From Paenibacillus vini (GTDB taxonomy: Bacteria > Bacillota > Bacilli > Paenibacillales > Paenibacillaceae): DNA of 64,000 nucleotides. Positions within the stretch are counted from its first letter, which is position 1, and every line of letters begins with the position of its first letter. The position numbers and the translations under genes are program-made. The notes below the pieces were generated by a model. The model saw nothing but the letters and a program-made list of their open reading frames with translations, searched no databases and was not told the origin of the DNA. The stretch covers positions 178,826 through 242,825 of the forward strand of contig NZ_BOSL01000008.1 in the NCBI RefSeq assembly GCF_018403325.1, written 5' to 3'. Shown piece by piece: positions 54,756 through 63,875 of the stretch.

Positions 54756-56102
54756 TTGAAAAGGTCTTCATTAGTACTGCTCAGTATCATGTTAGTATTC
54801 TCCATGTTTCTTGCCGCGTGCGGAAATAAAAGCGCTAACAATCCAGCGCCGGCCGAACCTACAAACAATTCCGCGGCCACGACTGAACCGCAGCCTGAGG
54901 AAACTAAAGCACCTGATCCGGTCAAGCTTCGCGTGTTCTCGACGTTCGGCGGCACGGATGCTGCTCGTGAGGCGTTCCAAGGTGTAATCGACGAGTTTAC
55001 CGCCAAATACCCTCACGTCACCGTTGAGAATGACACACTGTCGGCCAACGACGACGGATTCCGTACCAAAGTCAATACCGATATGACAAGCGGTAACGAG
55101 CCCGATCTGCTGTTTTACTTTATCGGAACGGATGCGGAATGCTTCGTGAATGCCGGTAAAGTAGTTCCATTGAACGAAATTCTGGATGCCAATGCGGAAT
55201 GGAAGAACGGATTTATTCCGGATGCTCTGAAATTGGCTACACAAAAAGACGGCAACATCTACGCTGCTCCGCTTACTGGATACTATGAAGGATTATTCGT
55301 AAACAAGAAAATTTTCGAAGATAACGGCCTGGAGCTTCCAACAGATTGGGATAAGCTGACGACTGCTGTGAAAACGCTCTCAGCGAAAGGGATCATTCCG
55401 CTCTCCGTACCTTTCGACCAATCGCATTACCTGATTGAGCATACGATTCTATCGGCTGCCGGCCCGGAAGGTCAGAACAAAGGCCTGCTTGACGGCATCG
55501 ATCCGAACTGGGAAAAAGCTTATGCCGCTATGAAGGAACTGTATGACCTCGGAGCTTTCCCGAAAGATGCAGCTACGATTGACCTGGGTATGTCCGGAAA
55601 CTACTACAGTGAAGGTCTGGCCGCAATGACCCTCGAAGGCTCCTGGGCAGTTGGAAGCTGGACCGAGGAAACTCGTAACAATTCGACGGTAATTCCGTTC
55701 CCGACCGTCCCTGGCGGTGTGGGAAGCGGTAACGACATCATTGGCGGCTTCGGATCCGGCTTCTATCTCTCTAAAGCTGCATATGACAACGCTGCTAAAA
55801 AAGATGCGGTAGTTGAACTGTTGAAGCATCTGACATCCCCTGCCAGCATCCAAAAGATCGCCAGCGCCAACGGCGGTACTCCTGCCGCGGACGTTGAAGT
55901 CACAGGGCTTGCACAAGTTGCTCTTGACGGATTCGCAATGGCTGCCAAAGCAAACGTAATCAGCGCTCCGGTTGACAGTAAGGTTGCTCCGGAAACCTTC
56001 TCCGATCTTCGCGCTAGCGTTCAACAAGTGGTCACCGGCAAGAAAACGCCGACTCAAGCGATCGAGAGCGCCAAAAAAGTCGAGGATGCCAACAAGAAGT
56101 AA
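54756..56102 (+). CDS. Sugar ABC transporter substrate-binding lipoprotein
   Basis: 448 residues. Lipobox LAACG (Cys22) after a clear signal peptide, then a Pro/Glu/Thr linker and a binding domain of the ABC family 1 type (VKLRVFSTFGGTDAAREAFQGVIDEF; TSGNEPDLLFYF; GFGSGFYLS). It captures an oligosaccharide or sugar outside the membrane for the two permeases that follow. TTG start with GGGGGGA upstream. Sugar not known; the cre-like site fits carbohydrate use. Confidence 0.92.
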   Translation: MKRSSLVLLSIMLVFSMFLAACGNKSANNPAPAEPTNNSAATTEPQPEETKAPDPVKLRVFSTFGGTDAAREAFQGVIDEFTAKYPHVTVENDTLSANDDGFRTKVNTDMTSGNEPDLLFYFIGTDAECFVNAGKVVPLNEILDANAEWKNGFIPDALKLATQKDGNIYAAPLTGYYEGLFVNKKIFEDNGLELPTDWDKLTTAVKTLSAKGIIPLSVPFDQSHYLIEHTILSAAGPEGQNKGLLDGIDPNWEKAYAAMKELYDLGAFPKDAATIDLGMSGNYYSEGLAAMTLEGSWAVGSWTEETRNNSTVIPFPTVPGGVGSGNDIIGGFGSGFYLSKAAYDNAAKKDAVVELLKHLTSPASIQKIASANGGTPAADVEVTGLAQVALDGFAMAAKANVISAPVDSKVAPETFSDLRASVQQVVTGKKTPTQAIESAKKVEDANKK

Positions 56103-56216
56103 TCTCATTTTTGAAGGCAGAGCTCATAAACGGATCAGCGCCGCACCGAAAGATTTCTTCGGGCGGCGTAGCCGTTTATCCGCCAAAGTCACAAATTCAC
56201 AACAAAGGTGATGATT

Positions 56217-57074
56217 ATGAAGGGTGATCGTAAGTATATCTTCATGTTTCTCCTGCCGTCCGCGGTGTTAATGGCTGTCTTTTTATATTATCCGTTCTTC
56301 AAGAGCTTGTACTTGAGCTTCTATCGTACCAAGGGCTTCTTTGACAAGAAGTTTATAGGCTGGGATAACTACAGCCGCTTATTCTCGGATAAGTTATTAG
56401 GCGCGGCGACGCTACATACGTTGGAAATCATGCTTTTTGTTATCATTTTTCAGGTCGGAATTGCCCTGGTTCTCGCCGTCCTGGTGGAAAGCATCGGCCG
56501 ATTGCAGAACTTTTACCGCAGTGTATTCTTTTTCCCTGTAGTCATTTCCGGAACGGCCATCTCTCTCCTGTTCGTTCTGTTTTACAACTATAATTTTGGT
56601 CTTTTGAACGGCATACTGGCTAATTTCGGCATCGAAAAGGTACTGTGGCTGAGCGAATCAAATGCACTCGCGGCGGTATCCATCCCTACGGTATGGCATT
56701 ATGTCGGCTTTTACTTCATTTTGTTCCTTACAGCGATGTCAAAAATCCCTTCCGACTATTACGAAGCCGCCAAGCTGGAAGGCATTAACGCCTTTAAGCG
56801 GACGACCATGCTCACGATTCCGCTGATCATGAGCGACATCAAGGTTGTTATCACGCTGGCCATTACGGGTACGCTTAAAGTGTTTGAATTCGTGTGGGTT
56901 ATTACGAGCGGACAGAACGGCACGGAAGTGCTTGGCACTTATATGTACAAAAAAGCGATGGTTGACCAGAACTTTGGATATGGATCGACGATTGCCATTT
57001 ATATGGTCGTATTCGGTGTACTTCTGGCTTTACTTGCCAATCGTTTGTTGAAAAGAGAAGAGATTACTTACTAA
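56217..57074 (+). CDS. Sugar ABC transporter permease (MalF/UgpA type)
   Basis: 285 residues, six hydrophobic segments, EAAKLEGINAFKRTTMLTIPLI as the ATPase-binding EAA loop. ATG 56217 follows AAAGGTG with 6-base spacing. Middle gene of the importer; the gap of 114 bases after the binding-protein gene holds no clear terminator. First segment begins at KYIFMFLLPSAVLMAVFLYY. Confidence 0.92.
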   Translation: MKGDRKYIFMFLLPSAVLMAVFLYYPFFKSLYLSFYRTKGFFDKKFIGWDNYSRLFSDKLLGAATLHTLEIMLFVIIFQVGIALVLAVLVESIGRLQNFYRSVFFFPVVISGTAISLLFVLFYNYNFGLLNGILANFGIEKVLWLSESNALAAVSIPTVWHYVGFYFILFLTAMSKIPSDYYEAAKLEGINAFKRTTMLTIPLIMSDIKVVITLAITGTLKVFEFVWVITSGQNGTEVLGTYMYKKAMVDQNFGYGSTIAIYMVVFGVLLALLANRLLKREEITY

Positions 57075-57094
57075 CCTTATAGGGGTGTACAGTT

Positions 57095-57967
57095 ATGCAG
57101 CCAACGATTTCTGCGGAACGCAATGTCCAGCGGGGTGAATTCAGGCGATTTAGAATCGGCAAGGCCTTGATCTACTTTGTATTGTCGGCCTGGGCCATGA
57201 CTACGATTTACCCGTTATTCTGGATCGTCAACAACTCCTTCAAGGTGTCCAGAGATGTCATGAACAACTCGTTCGGCATCGCCTGGAACGTAGACCTTGT
57301 CAATTATACGAATGCTTTTGACCGTATCAATATCGGCAAAAGCTATATCAACAGTTTGATCATGTCGGGAAGCACGGTACTGCTTGTGTTAATTTTCGGC
57401 GGTTTGGCAGCTTATGTACTATCCAGGTTCACCTTTGCGGGGAAACGCGCTATCTATTCCCTTTTATACGCCACCCTGCTGATCCCTACTTTCGCAACAG
57501 TGGTTCCGGTGTACGAACTTCTGATTAAGACCACCATGGTGAATACGTACTGGGGGCTCATCTTCCCCCATACGGCAGGAAACTTAACGTTCGCCATTCT
57601 CGTTATGGCTGGTTACATGTCGACGATCCCAAAAGAACTGGAAGAAGCGTCTTTCATAGACGGAGCTAACCGTATGCAAATGTTTACCAAGGTATTCATG
57701 CCCATTTCGAGACCTGTATTTGCATCGGCCAGTATATTTGTCTTTCTGTGGTCGTATAACGACTTATTCTCGGCTTTTATCTTCGTCAACAAAGAAAATG
57801 TCCGTCCGATCGTCGCCTTGCTGAATGAAATCAGTTCACAATACGGCACGGATTTCGGCCTGATGGCCGCAGCCGTCTCCCTAACCGTCATCCCAGTGCT
57901 GATTATTTACTTATTTATATCCAAGTTTATTCAAAAAGGCTTGACCGAAGGTGCGGTCAAGGGATGA
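57095..57967 (+). CDS. Sugar ABC transporter permease (MalG/UgpE type)
   Basis: 290 residues, six hydrophobic segments, EAA loop EASFIDGANRMQMFTKVFMPISRP. AGGGGTG lies before the ATG. Pairs with the upstream permease. No ATPase gene follows, so a shared ATPase (MsmX/MsmK type) elsewhere is expected, as in many Bacillales sugar importers. Confidence 0.92.
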   Translation: MQPTISAERNVQRGEFRRFRIGKALIYFVLSAWAMTTIYPLFWIVNNSFKVSRDVMNNSFGIAWNVDLVNYTNAFDRINIGKSYINSLIMSGSTVLLVLIFGGLAAYVLSRFTFAGKRAIYSLLYATLLIPTFATVVPVYELLIKTTMVNTYWGLIFPHTAGNLTFAILVMAGYMSTIPKELEEASFIDGANRMQMFTKVFMPISRPVFASASIFVFLWSYNDLFSAFIFVNKENVRPIVALLNEISSQYGTDFGLMAAAVSLTVIPVLIIYLFISKFIQKGLTEGAVKG

Positions 57968-57978
57968 ATTACAATGCA

Positions 57979-58007
57979 GAAGAGGGGGAGCTCGATTCCC
58001 CCTCTTC
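57979..58007. terminator. Bidirectional terminator after the sugar ABC operon
   Basis: GAAGAGGGGGA/TCCCCCTCTTC perfect 11-bp stem, 11 bases after the permease stop; the convergent gene ends at 58017. Confidence 0.9.
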
Positions 58008-58016
58008 GATTTGTTA

Positions 58017-58304
58017 CTATATCCATTCAATCCGGGTCAAAAGTTGATACTTCATCAGGGCCATAATGAAATCAATATAATACTCCTTACGGACTATGAT
58101 TTTATGGCGCTGATCTTCGTACATGTAGAATAATGCATCCGTATATACGTCGTTCTCCGCGAATTTTTTCTGTACTTCCTTTAATCTCAAAGCTAATGGT
58201 TGATCCCCGATAAATTTGATTTCAAATTCCACATCCGAGTCGCCCTCAGTTTCTAGGATCAATATCTCTTCCTTATCAAATTCGTATTTCAGCTGCAAGC
58301 TCAT
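58017..58304 (-). CDS. Hypothetical protein
   Basis: 95 residues (from ATG 58304; TTG 58298 is equally possible as GGGAG lies 8 bases before it). Acidic N-half (FDKEEILILETEGDSDVEFE) and aromatic C-half (DQRHKIIVRKEYYIDFIMAL). No motif recognised; size and composition suggest a small soluble cytosolic protein. Confidence 0.65.
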   Translation of the reverse strand: MSLQLKYEFDKEEILILETEGDSDVEFEIKFIGDQPLALRLKEVQKKFAENDVYTDALFYMYEDQRHKIIVRKEYYIDFIMALMKYQLLTRIEWI

Positions 58305-58429
58305 CACTCCCAAGCCTCTTATTTGTCTAACCTTCGTATTCAGTAAATTTTACCATAGTGGTTTATTGGCTACAAACGAAATCCCATATACTGCGATCTA
58401 TAGTATTTACGATAATAAAATTACATAAA

Positions 58430-58451
58430 AAACGCCCAATGAAGGGCGTTT
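58430..58451 (-). terminator. Terminator after the UbiD gene
   Basis: AAACGCCC/GGGCGTTT 8-bp stem with 6-base loop, just after the stop at 58457, T-rich on the minus strand. Confidence 0.85.
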
Positions 58452-58456
58452 CGTCT

Positions 58457-60289
58457 CTACAACTTGATACCGCTCAGGCTGCCGCCTTTAGCAAACAGCC
58501 GGTCAATGCTTTTCTCTACGCTTGGATCCGGAATCAACGGCGGCGCTTGGTGCGGTTTGGACCGGGCATCGATAATCATGCTATCGCAGCCCCAGTGCTT
58601 GTCCTGATAATAGCTGTTTACACCATAGATGTCGTGCGACGGGTTGCTTCGCGTAAAAGTAACCCAAAGGAAGTTCCGCAGCGTCTCGCTCACAAATGAA
58701 CTGTCATCGCAAACAATGATCATCGGGCAGGAGTCCAGTCCGCCTTTTTCTTGAATCGCCTTACCGAAGTCTTCCATTTCCTGTTTGGATTGCATGTAGG
58801 ATTCAAATTTCGGTCCTTGAACCGCAACGACTCCAGGCATAACAAGCTTCGGATTTACGAATTCGCGAATGTCTTGCAGTTCCACGGGAGTTTCACGACA
58901 CAAATCCCTTCTCTTGTCGCCATAGGCTGCAAACACGACTTTACTGCCACTGTTCAAGCCGGTACCGGAATAGTCAAGCGTGTCGATCGTAGTATGGGTT
59001 TGAAAATGAATGTCCCGGTGCAGATCGATCCGTTCCAGGATGTAAGTCAAGAAATCAATTTCCCGATGCGTATCCAGCGGGATGTTCTCTTCGGCCGTGA
59101 TGAACAAATATTTCGCCAGACTAAGTTGGCCTGTGCCAAGAATCCGGTTGGCGATTGTCAACAATTCTGCGGGCCGCTTAACCTTCTGGAACGGGGTATA
59201 GCGTTCACTTCCGATGGCGAACAAGAGCGGATGCACGCCGGCCGCATCGACCGCGTGAACCTCTTTTACGCCCGGAATTTCCTGGCGAACGGCATCGCCA
59301 GTCAGCTCATGAATGAGCTCACCGAAGGCGGTATCCTCTTGTGGAGGCCGTCCGACAACGGTAAATGGCCAAATCGCGTTCGGTCTGGCGTACACTTTGT
59401 GTACCTTCATGACCGGGAATTGGTGAACCAGGCTATAGTAGCCCAGGTGATCGCCGAAAGGTCCTTCCGGTTTGGTCTCACCCGGGTGGATTTCGCCCGT
59501 AATGACAAAATCCGCTTCATGGCTGATACAATAACCGTCCATGTAACTGTAGCGGAATCTCCGCCCGCTCAGCATCCCTGCGACCGTCAATTCACTAAGA
59601 CCTTCCGGCAGCGGCATTACGGCGGACAGCGTATGCGCCGGCGGGCCGCCGACGAAACAGCTCACCTTTAACGGCTCCCCTCTCTTGTTCGCCTTATCCT
59701 GATGAATCCCGATGCCGCGGTGAATCTGGTAATGGACTCCGATTTCTCGGTCCTGGTCGTACGAATTTCCGCTGAGCTGAATACGGTACATGCCCAGATT
59801 GGAATTCATGATTCCCGGCTTGTCCGGATCCTCGGTATACACCTGAGGAAGCGTGATGAAGGCTCCTCCATCCATAGGCCAATGCTGGATCTGCGGCAGA
59901 TCGGATATATGTATTTCCTGGGCTGTCACCGGACGGCGGCTGAACCCTTTCATAGGCAGCGCTTTTAAAGCCGCTAATCCGGTGCCTACGCTTTTAAACG
60001 GATTTTTAAGTGCCGATAACGGATTATTGCGTAGGGCGATAATATTTTGCGTGTTATTCCAAGTCTTCCGGAATATAAATTGGCTGCGCTCCATCGTGCC
60101 GAATAGGTTGGACACCGCGCGGAATCTGGAGCCTTTTACGCGTTCGAACAGTAAGGCCGGACCGCCTGCCTCATACACTCTAAGATGAATCGCAGCCATT
60201 TCAAGATAAGGATCCACCTCTTCTTGAATCCGGACCAGGTGGCCGTGTTTTTCCAGATCGAGTACACATTCTTCCATATTGCGATACAT
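58457..60289 (-). CDS. UbiD family decarboxylase
   Basis: 610 residues, longer than classic UbiD (about 490). N-terminal EECVLDLEKHGHLVRIQEEVDP, the prenyl-FMN and metal site EGPFGDHLGYYS, and IGVHYQIHRGIGIHQDKAN region fit the family. UbiD enzymes use prenylated FMN to decarboxylate aromatic or alpha,beta-unsaturated acids; long members in Bacillales are commonly called menaquinone-type decarboxylases. No ubiX partner is adjacent. Start ATG 60289 follows GGAG by 10 bases. Substrate unknown. Confidence 0.88.
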   Translation of the reverse strand: MYRNMEECVLDLEKHGHLVRIQEEVDPYLEMAAIHLRVYEAGGPALLFERVKGSRFRAVSNLFGTMERSQFIFRKTWNNTQNIIALRNNPLSALKNPFKSVGTGLAALKALPMKGFSRRPVTAQEIHISDLPQIQHWPMDGGAFITLPQVYTEDPDKPGIMNSNLGMYRIQLSGNSYDQDREIGVHYQIHRGIGIHQDKANKRGEPLKVSCFVGGPPAHTLSAVMPLPEGLSELTVAGMLSGRRFRYSYMDGYCISHEADFVITGEIHPGETKPEGPFGDHLGYYSLVHQFPVMKVHKVYARPNAIWPFTVVGRPPQEDTAFGELIHELTGDAVRQEIPGVKEVHAVDAAGVHPLLFAIGSERYTPFQKVKRPAELLTIANRILGTGQLSLAKYLFITAEENIPLDTHREIDFLTYILERIDLHRDIHFQTHTTIDTLDYSGTGLNSGSKVVFAAYGDKRRDLCRETPVELQDIREFVNPKLVMPGVVAVQGPKFESYMQSKQEMEDFGKAIQEKGGLDSCPMIIVCDDSSFVSETLRNFLWVTFTRSNPSHDIYGVNSYYQDKHWGCDSMIIDARSKPHQAPPLIPDPSVEKSIDRLFAKGGSLSGIKL

Positions 60290-60419
60290 ACGGGATTAGC
60301 TCCATTTCTATTGACATTATGCTATATAAGCAGAACTAGTAAAAATATGATTTAAGTACAACATTATTAGCATAATCCAGATTCCCGAACGTATCAACCA
60401 AACTTATAGTGAATTTATT

Positions 60420-60893
60420 CTATTGCCCTCTTATCATTTTATTGATCCATTTGATCTTCTCAAAATGCATGCCCTCATGATAGAGACAGAAGTTTAAGAA
60501 TTCTTCCACGGTGGTCAAGAGAAGACCTGAGGAAGTAGTGTAGGACTGAAGCGCCTTTTCTTGGAGCCGCTTACCGAGCCGTTTTTCGATCCGCTGGGTT
60601 TGCCCGCCGAGAAGTTCCGTGATTTCATCTAACGAAGGAACCGGATATGGCTCGTTACCGGGTTTGGACCCTGGTCGATATAATTCTTCAAAATGATCCG
60701 GTAACGACATTTCTTCGCCGATAAAATGAAAGGCATTCCGTTCCAGAACGAAGTAGAGGTGACCTAGATTCCACTTGATATGATTGTTCATTCCTTCAAT
60801 AACTACTTCCGATTGCTCTTCGCTGAGACCGACAACTAGCTTCATAGTGTTCTTTCTTACAAAGTGAAGCTGATCAAACAGATAATGGCTCAT
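60420..60893 (-). CDS. DinB family protein
   Basis: 157 residues of a four-helix DinB_2 bundle. Metal histidines are seen in NNHIKWNLGHL and near LYHEGMHFEKIKW. GGAGG lies right before the ATG. Second DinB-type gene in the window, only distantly similar to that at 38618. Thiol-transferase or unknown role. Confidence 0.85.
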   Translation of the reverse strand: MSHYLFDQLHFVRKNTMKLVVGLSEEQSEVVIEGMNNHIKWNLGHLYFVLERNAFHFIGEEMSLPDHFEELYRPGSKPGNEPYPVPSLDEITELLGGQTQRIEKRLGKRLQEKALQSYTTSSGLLLTTVEEFLNFCLYHEGMHFEKIKWINKMIRGQ

Positions 60894-60925
60894 GGGAAAC
60901 CTCCAATTTCATTAAAAATACAAAC

Positions 60926-60950
60926 AAACCACCGCTCCGGGCGGTGGTTT
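60926..60950. terminator. Terminator between the VOC and DinB genes
   Basis: AAACCACCGC/GCGGTGGTTT perfect 10-bp stem, 5-base loop. Downstream of the VOC gene on the minus strand. Confidence 0.9.
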
Positions 60951-61000
60951 GGAGAATTAGGATGAATTCGCCTAAACTTAATATACTCCCGGTTTTGCGA

Positions 61001-61411
61001 TTACTCAATCGTCGCGGGATCCATGTAAAACACTTCCCACAGATGTCCATCAGGTTCCTGGAAGCTCCAGCTGTACATAAAGCCGTGATCCACCGGATCA
61101 TTATACTTCGTTCCCCCGGCCGCCAAAGCCCGGTTTACGATCTCGTCAACCTGCTCCCTGCTCTCTGCGGATAAGGCGAGAATCACTTCGGCATGTCTGG
61201 ATGTATCACTAATTTCCTTATTTATAAAACTCTTGAAATGCTGTTCAGTCAGCAGCATAGCATAAATATGCTCGCTGATCACGAGACAAGCCGCATCTTC
61301 GCTCGTGAATTGAGCATTAAATTGAAATCCGATCTCGTTAAAAAACTTTTTCGTCGTTTCCAAATTTTTTACTGGCAAATTGACAAAGATCTGGTTCATT
61401 CGAACTGCCAT
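61001..61411 (-). CDS. VOC family (glyoxalase/bleomycin resistance-like) protein
   Basis: 136 residues of the VOC fold: MNQIFVNLPVKNLETTKKFFNEIGF at the start, the central SRHAEVILALS, and EPDGHLWEVFYMDP at the end with the metal Glu. Related to PhnB/YyaH-like proteins of unknown substrate. AAGGTGG precedes the ATG. Confidence 0.85.
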   Translation of the reverse strand: MAVRMNQIFVNLPVKNLETTKKFFNEIGFQFNAQFTSEDAACLVISEHIYAMLLTEQHFKSFINKEISDTSRHAEVILALSAESREQVDEIVNRALAAGGTKYNDPVDHGFMYSWSFQEPDGHLWEVFYMDPATIE

Positions 61412-61578
61412 CGGAATACCACCTTATCTTGGAATGGGATTGATATAGCCAGTATGACTGTTCATGATGTAATTAATCTTTGTCCGCAAGGAATTATTGA
61501 GAACAAAGGTTCGTAAATATCCTATCATATAAGACAATATTTTGGAATTAAAATTTTGAAATATTAACCAATAAAAAA

Positions 61579-61598
61579 AAGCCGCATTTCTGCGGCTT
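61579..61598. terminator. Terminator after the SDR operon
   Basis: AAGCCGCA/TGCGGCTT 8-bp stem with 4-base loop and a poly-A stretch on the + strand (poly-T on minus), 11 bases beyond the SDR stop. Confidence 0.9.
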
Positions 61599-61608
61599 CT
61601 ATTCCCGT

Positions 61609-62418
61609 TTACTTAGACTGGGCTTGAGCCATATAAGCATTGAAATCGGCGATGCTCGGATTCGCCATATAATGGCCGCCTTCCACCTGGAACGTCTGCC
61701 CGGTAATAAATTTGGATTCATCCGACGCCAGGAACAAGACGGTATATCCGATATCGTCCGGTTCTCCATGATAAGGAAGAGCGTTGAACTTTTCGAATAT
61801 ATCAAGTACGGCTGGAGGCATATTATTTTTGGCTGCAGGCGTCAACACGAGCCCTGGCGCCACTCCGTTGCAGCGGATCCGGTCTTTGCCGTATTGCGCG
61901 GCAATGTAGCGGGTTAAGTTGACAACGGCCGCTTTGGAAGCGCCGTAGGCGGAGCGCAAAGCGTCTCCGGCAAATGCCGCCATGGATGCGGTATTGATAA
62001 TAGAACCGCCGCCCGCCTTAATCATATGAGGAATCGCGAACCGGCTTCCGAGCAGAACACTTTTGGTATTCACGTTCATCAAACGGTCCCATTCATCCAG
62101 GTCGATATTAACGACATCAAGATCTTTTTGTAAGTTCGTAACCCCAACATTGTTGTAAAGCACATTTAGCAATCCGTATCGGTTAACCGTAAATTCAACG
62201 GCGTCCCGGATCGATTCTTCTTTGGAAGCATCCAAAAAAATGCCGGTCGCTTCGCCTCCTGCTTTTTGAATCTCGGCGGCCGCTTCCTCGGCTCCCGCCG
62301 TATTAAAGTCCGCGATGACAACTTTGGCTCCTTCTTTGGCCAACAGCGTTGCCGCCGATAAGCCGATGCCTGAAGCCCCTCCCGTAATTAATGCTACCTT
62401 GCCCTGTACTCGTCCCAT
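61609..62418 (-). CDS. Short-chain dehydrogenase/reductase (SDR)
   Basis: 269 residues of the classical SDR type: cofactor motif GGASGIG (residues 13-19), NNVGV, catalytic Ser in INTASMAAF and Tyr/Lys in YGASKAAVV. The Asp after the second strand (VIADFN) indicates NAD(H) preference. Third gene of an SDR-MarR-SDR operon; 30 bases follow the MarR stop. Substrate unknown. Confidence 0.9.
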   Translation of the reverse strand: MGRVQGKVALITGGASGIGLSAATLLAKEGAKVVIADFNTAGAEEAAAEIQKAGGEATGIFLDASKEESIRDAVEFTVNRYGLLNVLYNNVGVTNLQKDLDVVNIDLDEWDRLMNVNTKSVLLGSRFAIPHMIKAGGGSIINTASMAAFAGDALRSAYGASKAAVVNLTRYIAAQYGKDRIRCNGVAPGLVLTPAAKNNMPPAVLDIFEKFNALPYHGEPDDIGYTVLFLASDESKFITGQTFQVEGGHYMANPSIADFNAYMAQAQSK

Positions 62419-62448
62419 ACCTGATAGTCATCCTTTCTGCTACGATTT

Positions 62449-62901
62449 CTATTCCTGATTTTCTTCTTGCGACTGTAAGCGCTGCAGGTTATCCAGCAAC
62501 TTCTCATGAATCGCCAAATACTGCCGTACCTCTTCATCAGTAAGCACTTGAAACAGCTCGGAGCGCAGCTCCTGCCCTCTTCGGTGTGCTTCCTCAAACA
62601 TTTTCCGGCCCGGTTCGGTTATGGCCAGTAAGACATTTCTCCGGTCGCTCTCGTTATACTGTCGTTCAGCGAGTCCCAGCCTTATGAGCCGGTTGGCGAT
62701 GTTCGTCATCGCCCCCGGAGTATAGCCTAACTTTTTCGCCAAAATCGTATGCTTTTGCGGGCCGTTAGCCTTCAACTCACCTAGCACAATGATTGGGGAA
62801 ATCCCTATATTATGAGGAAATGATTTCATCCACCGAATGATTGCTTCGTTCGTAAACAGCTCTCCAATGTGAATCAACTTAAAAAGATCGGCTTGCTCCA
62901 A
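62449..62901 (-). CDS. MarR family transcriptional regulator
   Basis: 150 residues. Winged helix with GPQKHTILAKKLGYTPGAMTNIANRLIRLG and the wing YNESDRRNVLLAITEPG. TTG 62901 is preferred (GATGGGGGA 6 bases upstream); an ATG at 62919 lacks a ribosome binding site. Lies between two SDR genes in the same direction, so it may control both in response to their substrate. Confidence 0.85.
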   Translation of the reverse strand: MEQADLFKLIHIGELFTNEAIIRWMKSFPHNIGISPIIVLGELKANGPQKHTILAKKLGYTPGAMTNIANRLIRLGLAERQYNESDRRNVLLAITEPGRKMFEEAHRRGQELRSELFQVLTDEEVRQYLAIHEKLLDNLQRLQSQEENQE

Positions 62902-62925
62902 GATCGTCCCCCATCTCATTACCGA

Positions 62926-63681
62926 TTATCTGAGTTTGGTCGCTCCGCCATCTACCATGATGGTTTGACCGGTAATATAAGCCGAATCCTCGCTGGCAAG
63001 GAATACCGCAACCCGTCCGATATCCCCTTCCAGTTCGCCCAAGCGTCTGAGCGGAATACGATTCAGCATCGCTTGATATTCTTCTGGATGCTCTGCACCC
63101 CACTGTTGAATACCAGGCGAATTAGCAATCGGGGAAATGATATTGACGTTAATTCCGAATTCGCCAAATTCATTGGCCGCCACCCTGGTAATGCCCCGGA
63201 TCGCCTCTTTGGCCGCCGCATAGCTGCCCTGGTTGACATCCCCGTTAATGCCCGCGCCGGAGGCAAAGTTGATAATGTTGCCTTTAGTTTCTTTCAAATA
63301 AGGCAATGCTGCCTGCATCAAATATAGTGTCGGGTAGAACCCGGTATTAAAGGAAAGATCCAGGTGCTCCTGTGTCATCTCGGCAATTGAGACCATTTTA
63401 GAGGCGTGCGCATTGTTGACCAGAATATCGAGCTTGCCCAAGCGGTCTACAACCTGTTGCACGATACCGGCCAGTTTATCGCGTTCCGCCAAGTTAGCCG
63501 GAATAAACATGGAATCGGGAGCATATTGCTGAAGCTCCTTCAATGTCTGCTGGCCCACTTCTTCATTCAAATCCGCGATTGCAACAGTTGCGCCCTCTTT
63601 GACGAACGCCATCGCCATTCCTTTTCCGATTCCGGAAGCCCCCCCGGTAATTAAGGCTACTTTGTTTGTGAGTTTTGTCAT
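62926..63681 (-). CDS. Short-chain dehydrogenase/reductase (SDR)
   Basis: 251 residues. GGASGIGKGMA cofactor motif, IADLN Asp for NAD(H), NNAHAS, catalytic Ser in INFASGAGING and Tyr/Lys in YAAAKEAIRG. First gene of the operon, 24 bases before the MarR start. ATG 63681 follows AAGGAG; an ATG 9 bases earlier lies against that site. Confidence 0.9.
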   Translation of the reverse strand: MTKLTNKVALITGGASGIGKGMAMAFVKEGATVAIADLNEEVGQQTLKELQQYAPDSMFIPANLAERDKLAGIVQQVVDRLGKLDILVNNAHASKMVSIAEMTQEHLDLSFNTGFYPTLYLMQAALPYLKETKGNIINFASGAGINGDVNQGSYAAAKEAIRGITRVAANEFGEFGINVNIISPIANSPGIQQWGAEHPEEYQAMLNRIPLRRLGELEGDIGRVAVFLASEDSAYITGQTIMVDGGATKLR

Positions 63682-63717
63682 TGTGCACATCTCCTTCGGA
63701 TCTATTATAATCCTATA

Positions 63718-63746
63718 TATTTTAATATTAAAGTATTTAAAATTAA
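63718..63746. promoter_or_regulatory. AT-rich palindrome before the SDR operon
   Basis: TTTAATATTAAA (63721-63732) is a perfect 12-bp palindrome, followed by the similar TTTAAAATTAAAA, about 40 bases upstream of the first SDR start; possible site for the MarR protein. Confidence 0.35.
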
Positions 63747-63771
63747 AACAAATAGGTGTATACTATTGCAT

Positions 63772-63813
63772 AACAAGACTGTTCCCGGATCAGATCCTAA
63801 GAACAGTCTTGTT
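63772..63813. terminator. Strong hairpin upstream of the SDR operon
   Basis: Perfect 13-bp stem AACAAGACTGTTC/GAACAGTCTTGTT with a 16-base loop, with TCATTTTTATT on the + side. Position right of the SDR promoter suggests it ends transcripts coming from the right or left. Confidence 0.8.
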
Positions 63814-63875
63814 CATTTTTATTAGGTTTTATGCCTACAGCTTCCACTTATTTATTCCTGTTCACTATTCCTCAC

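Noticed and set aside
58751-59671. 306-codon + strand open frame
   Set aside because: Antisense to the UbiD gene, whose domains are intact; no family signal and no ribosome binding site.
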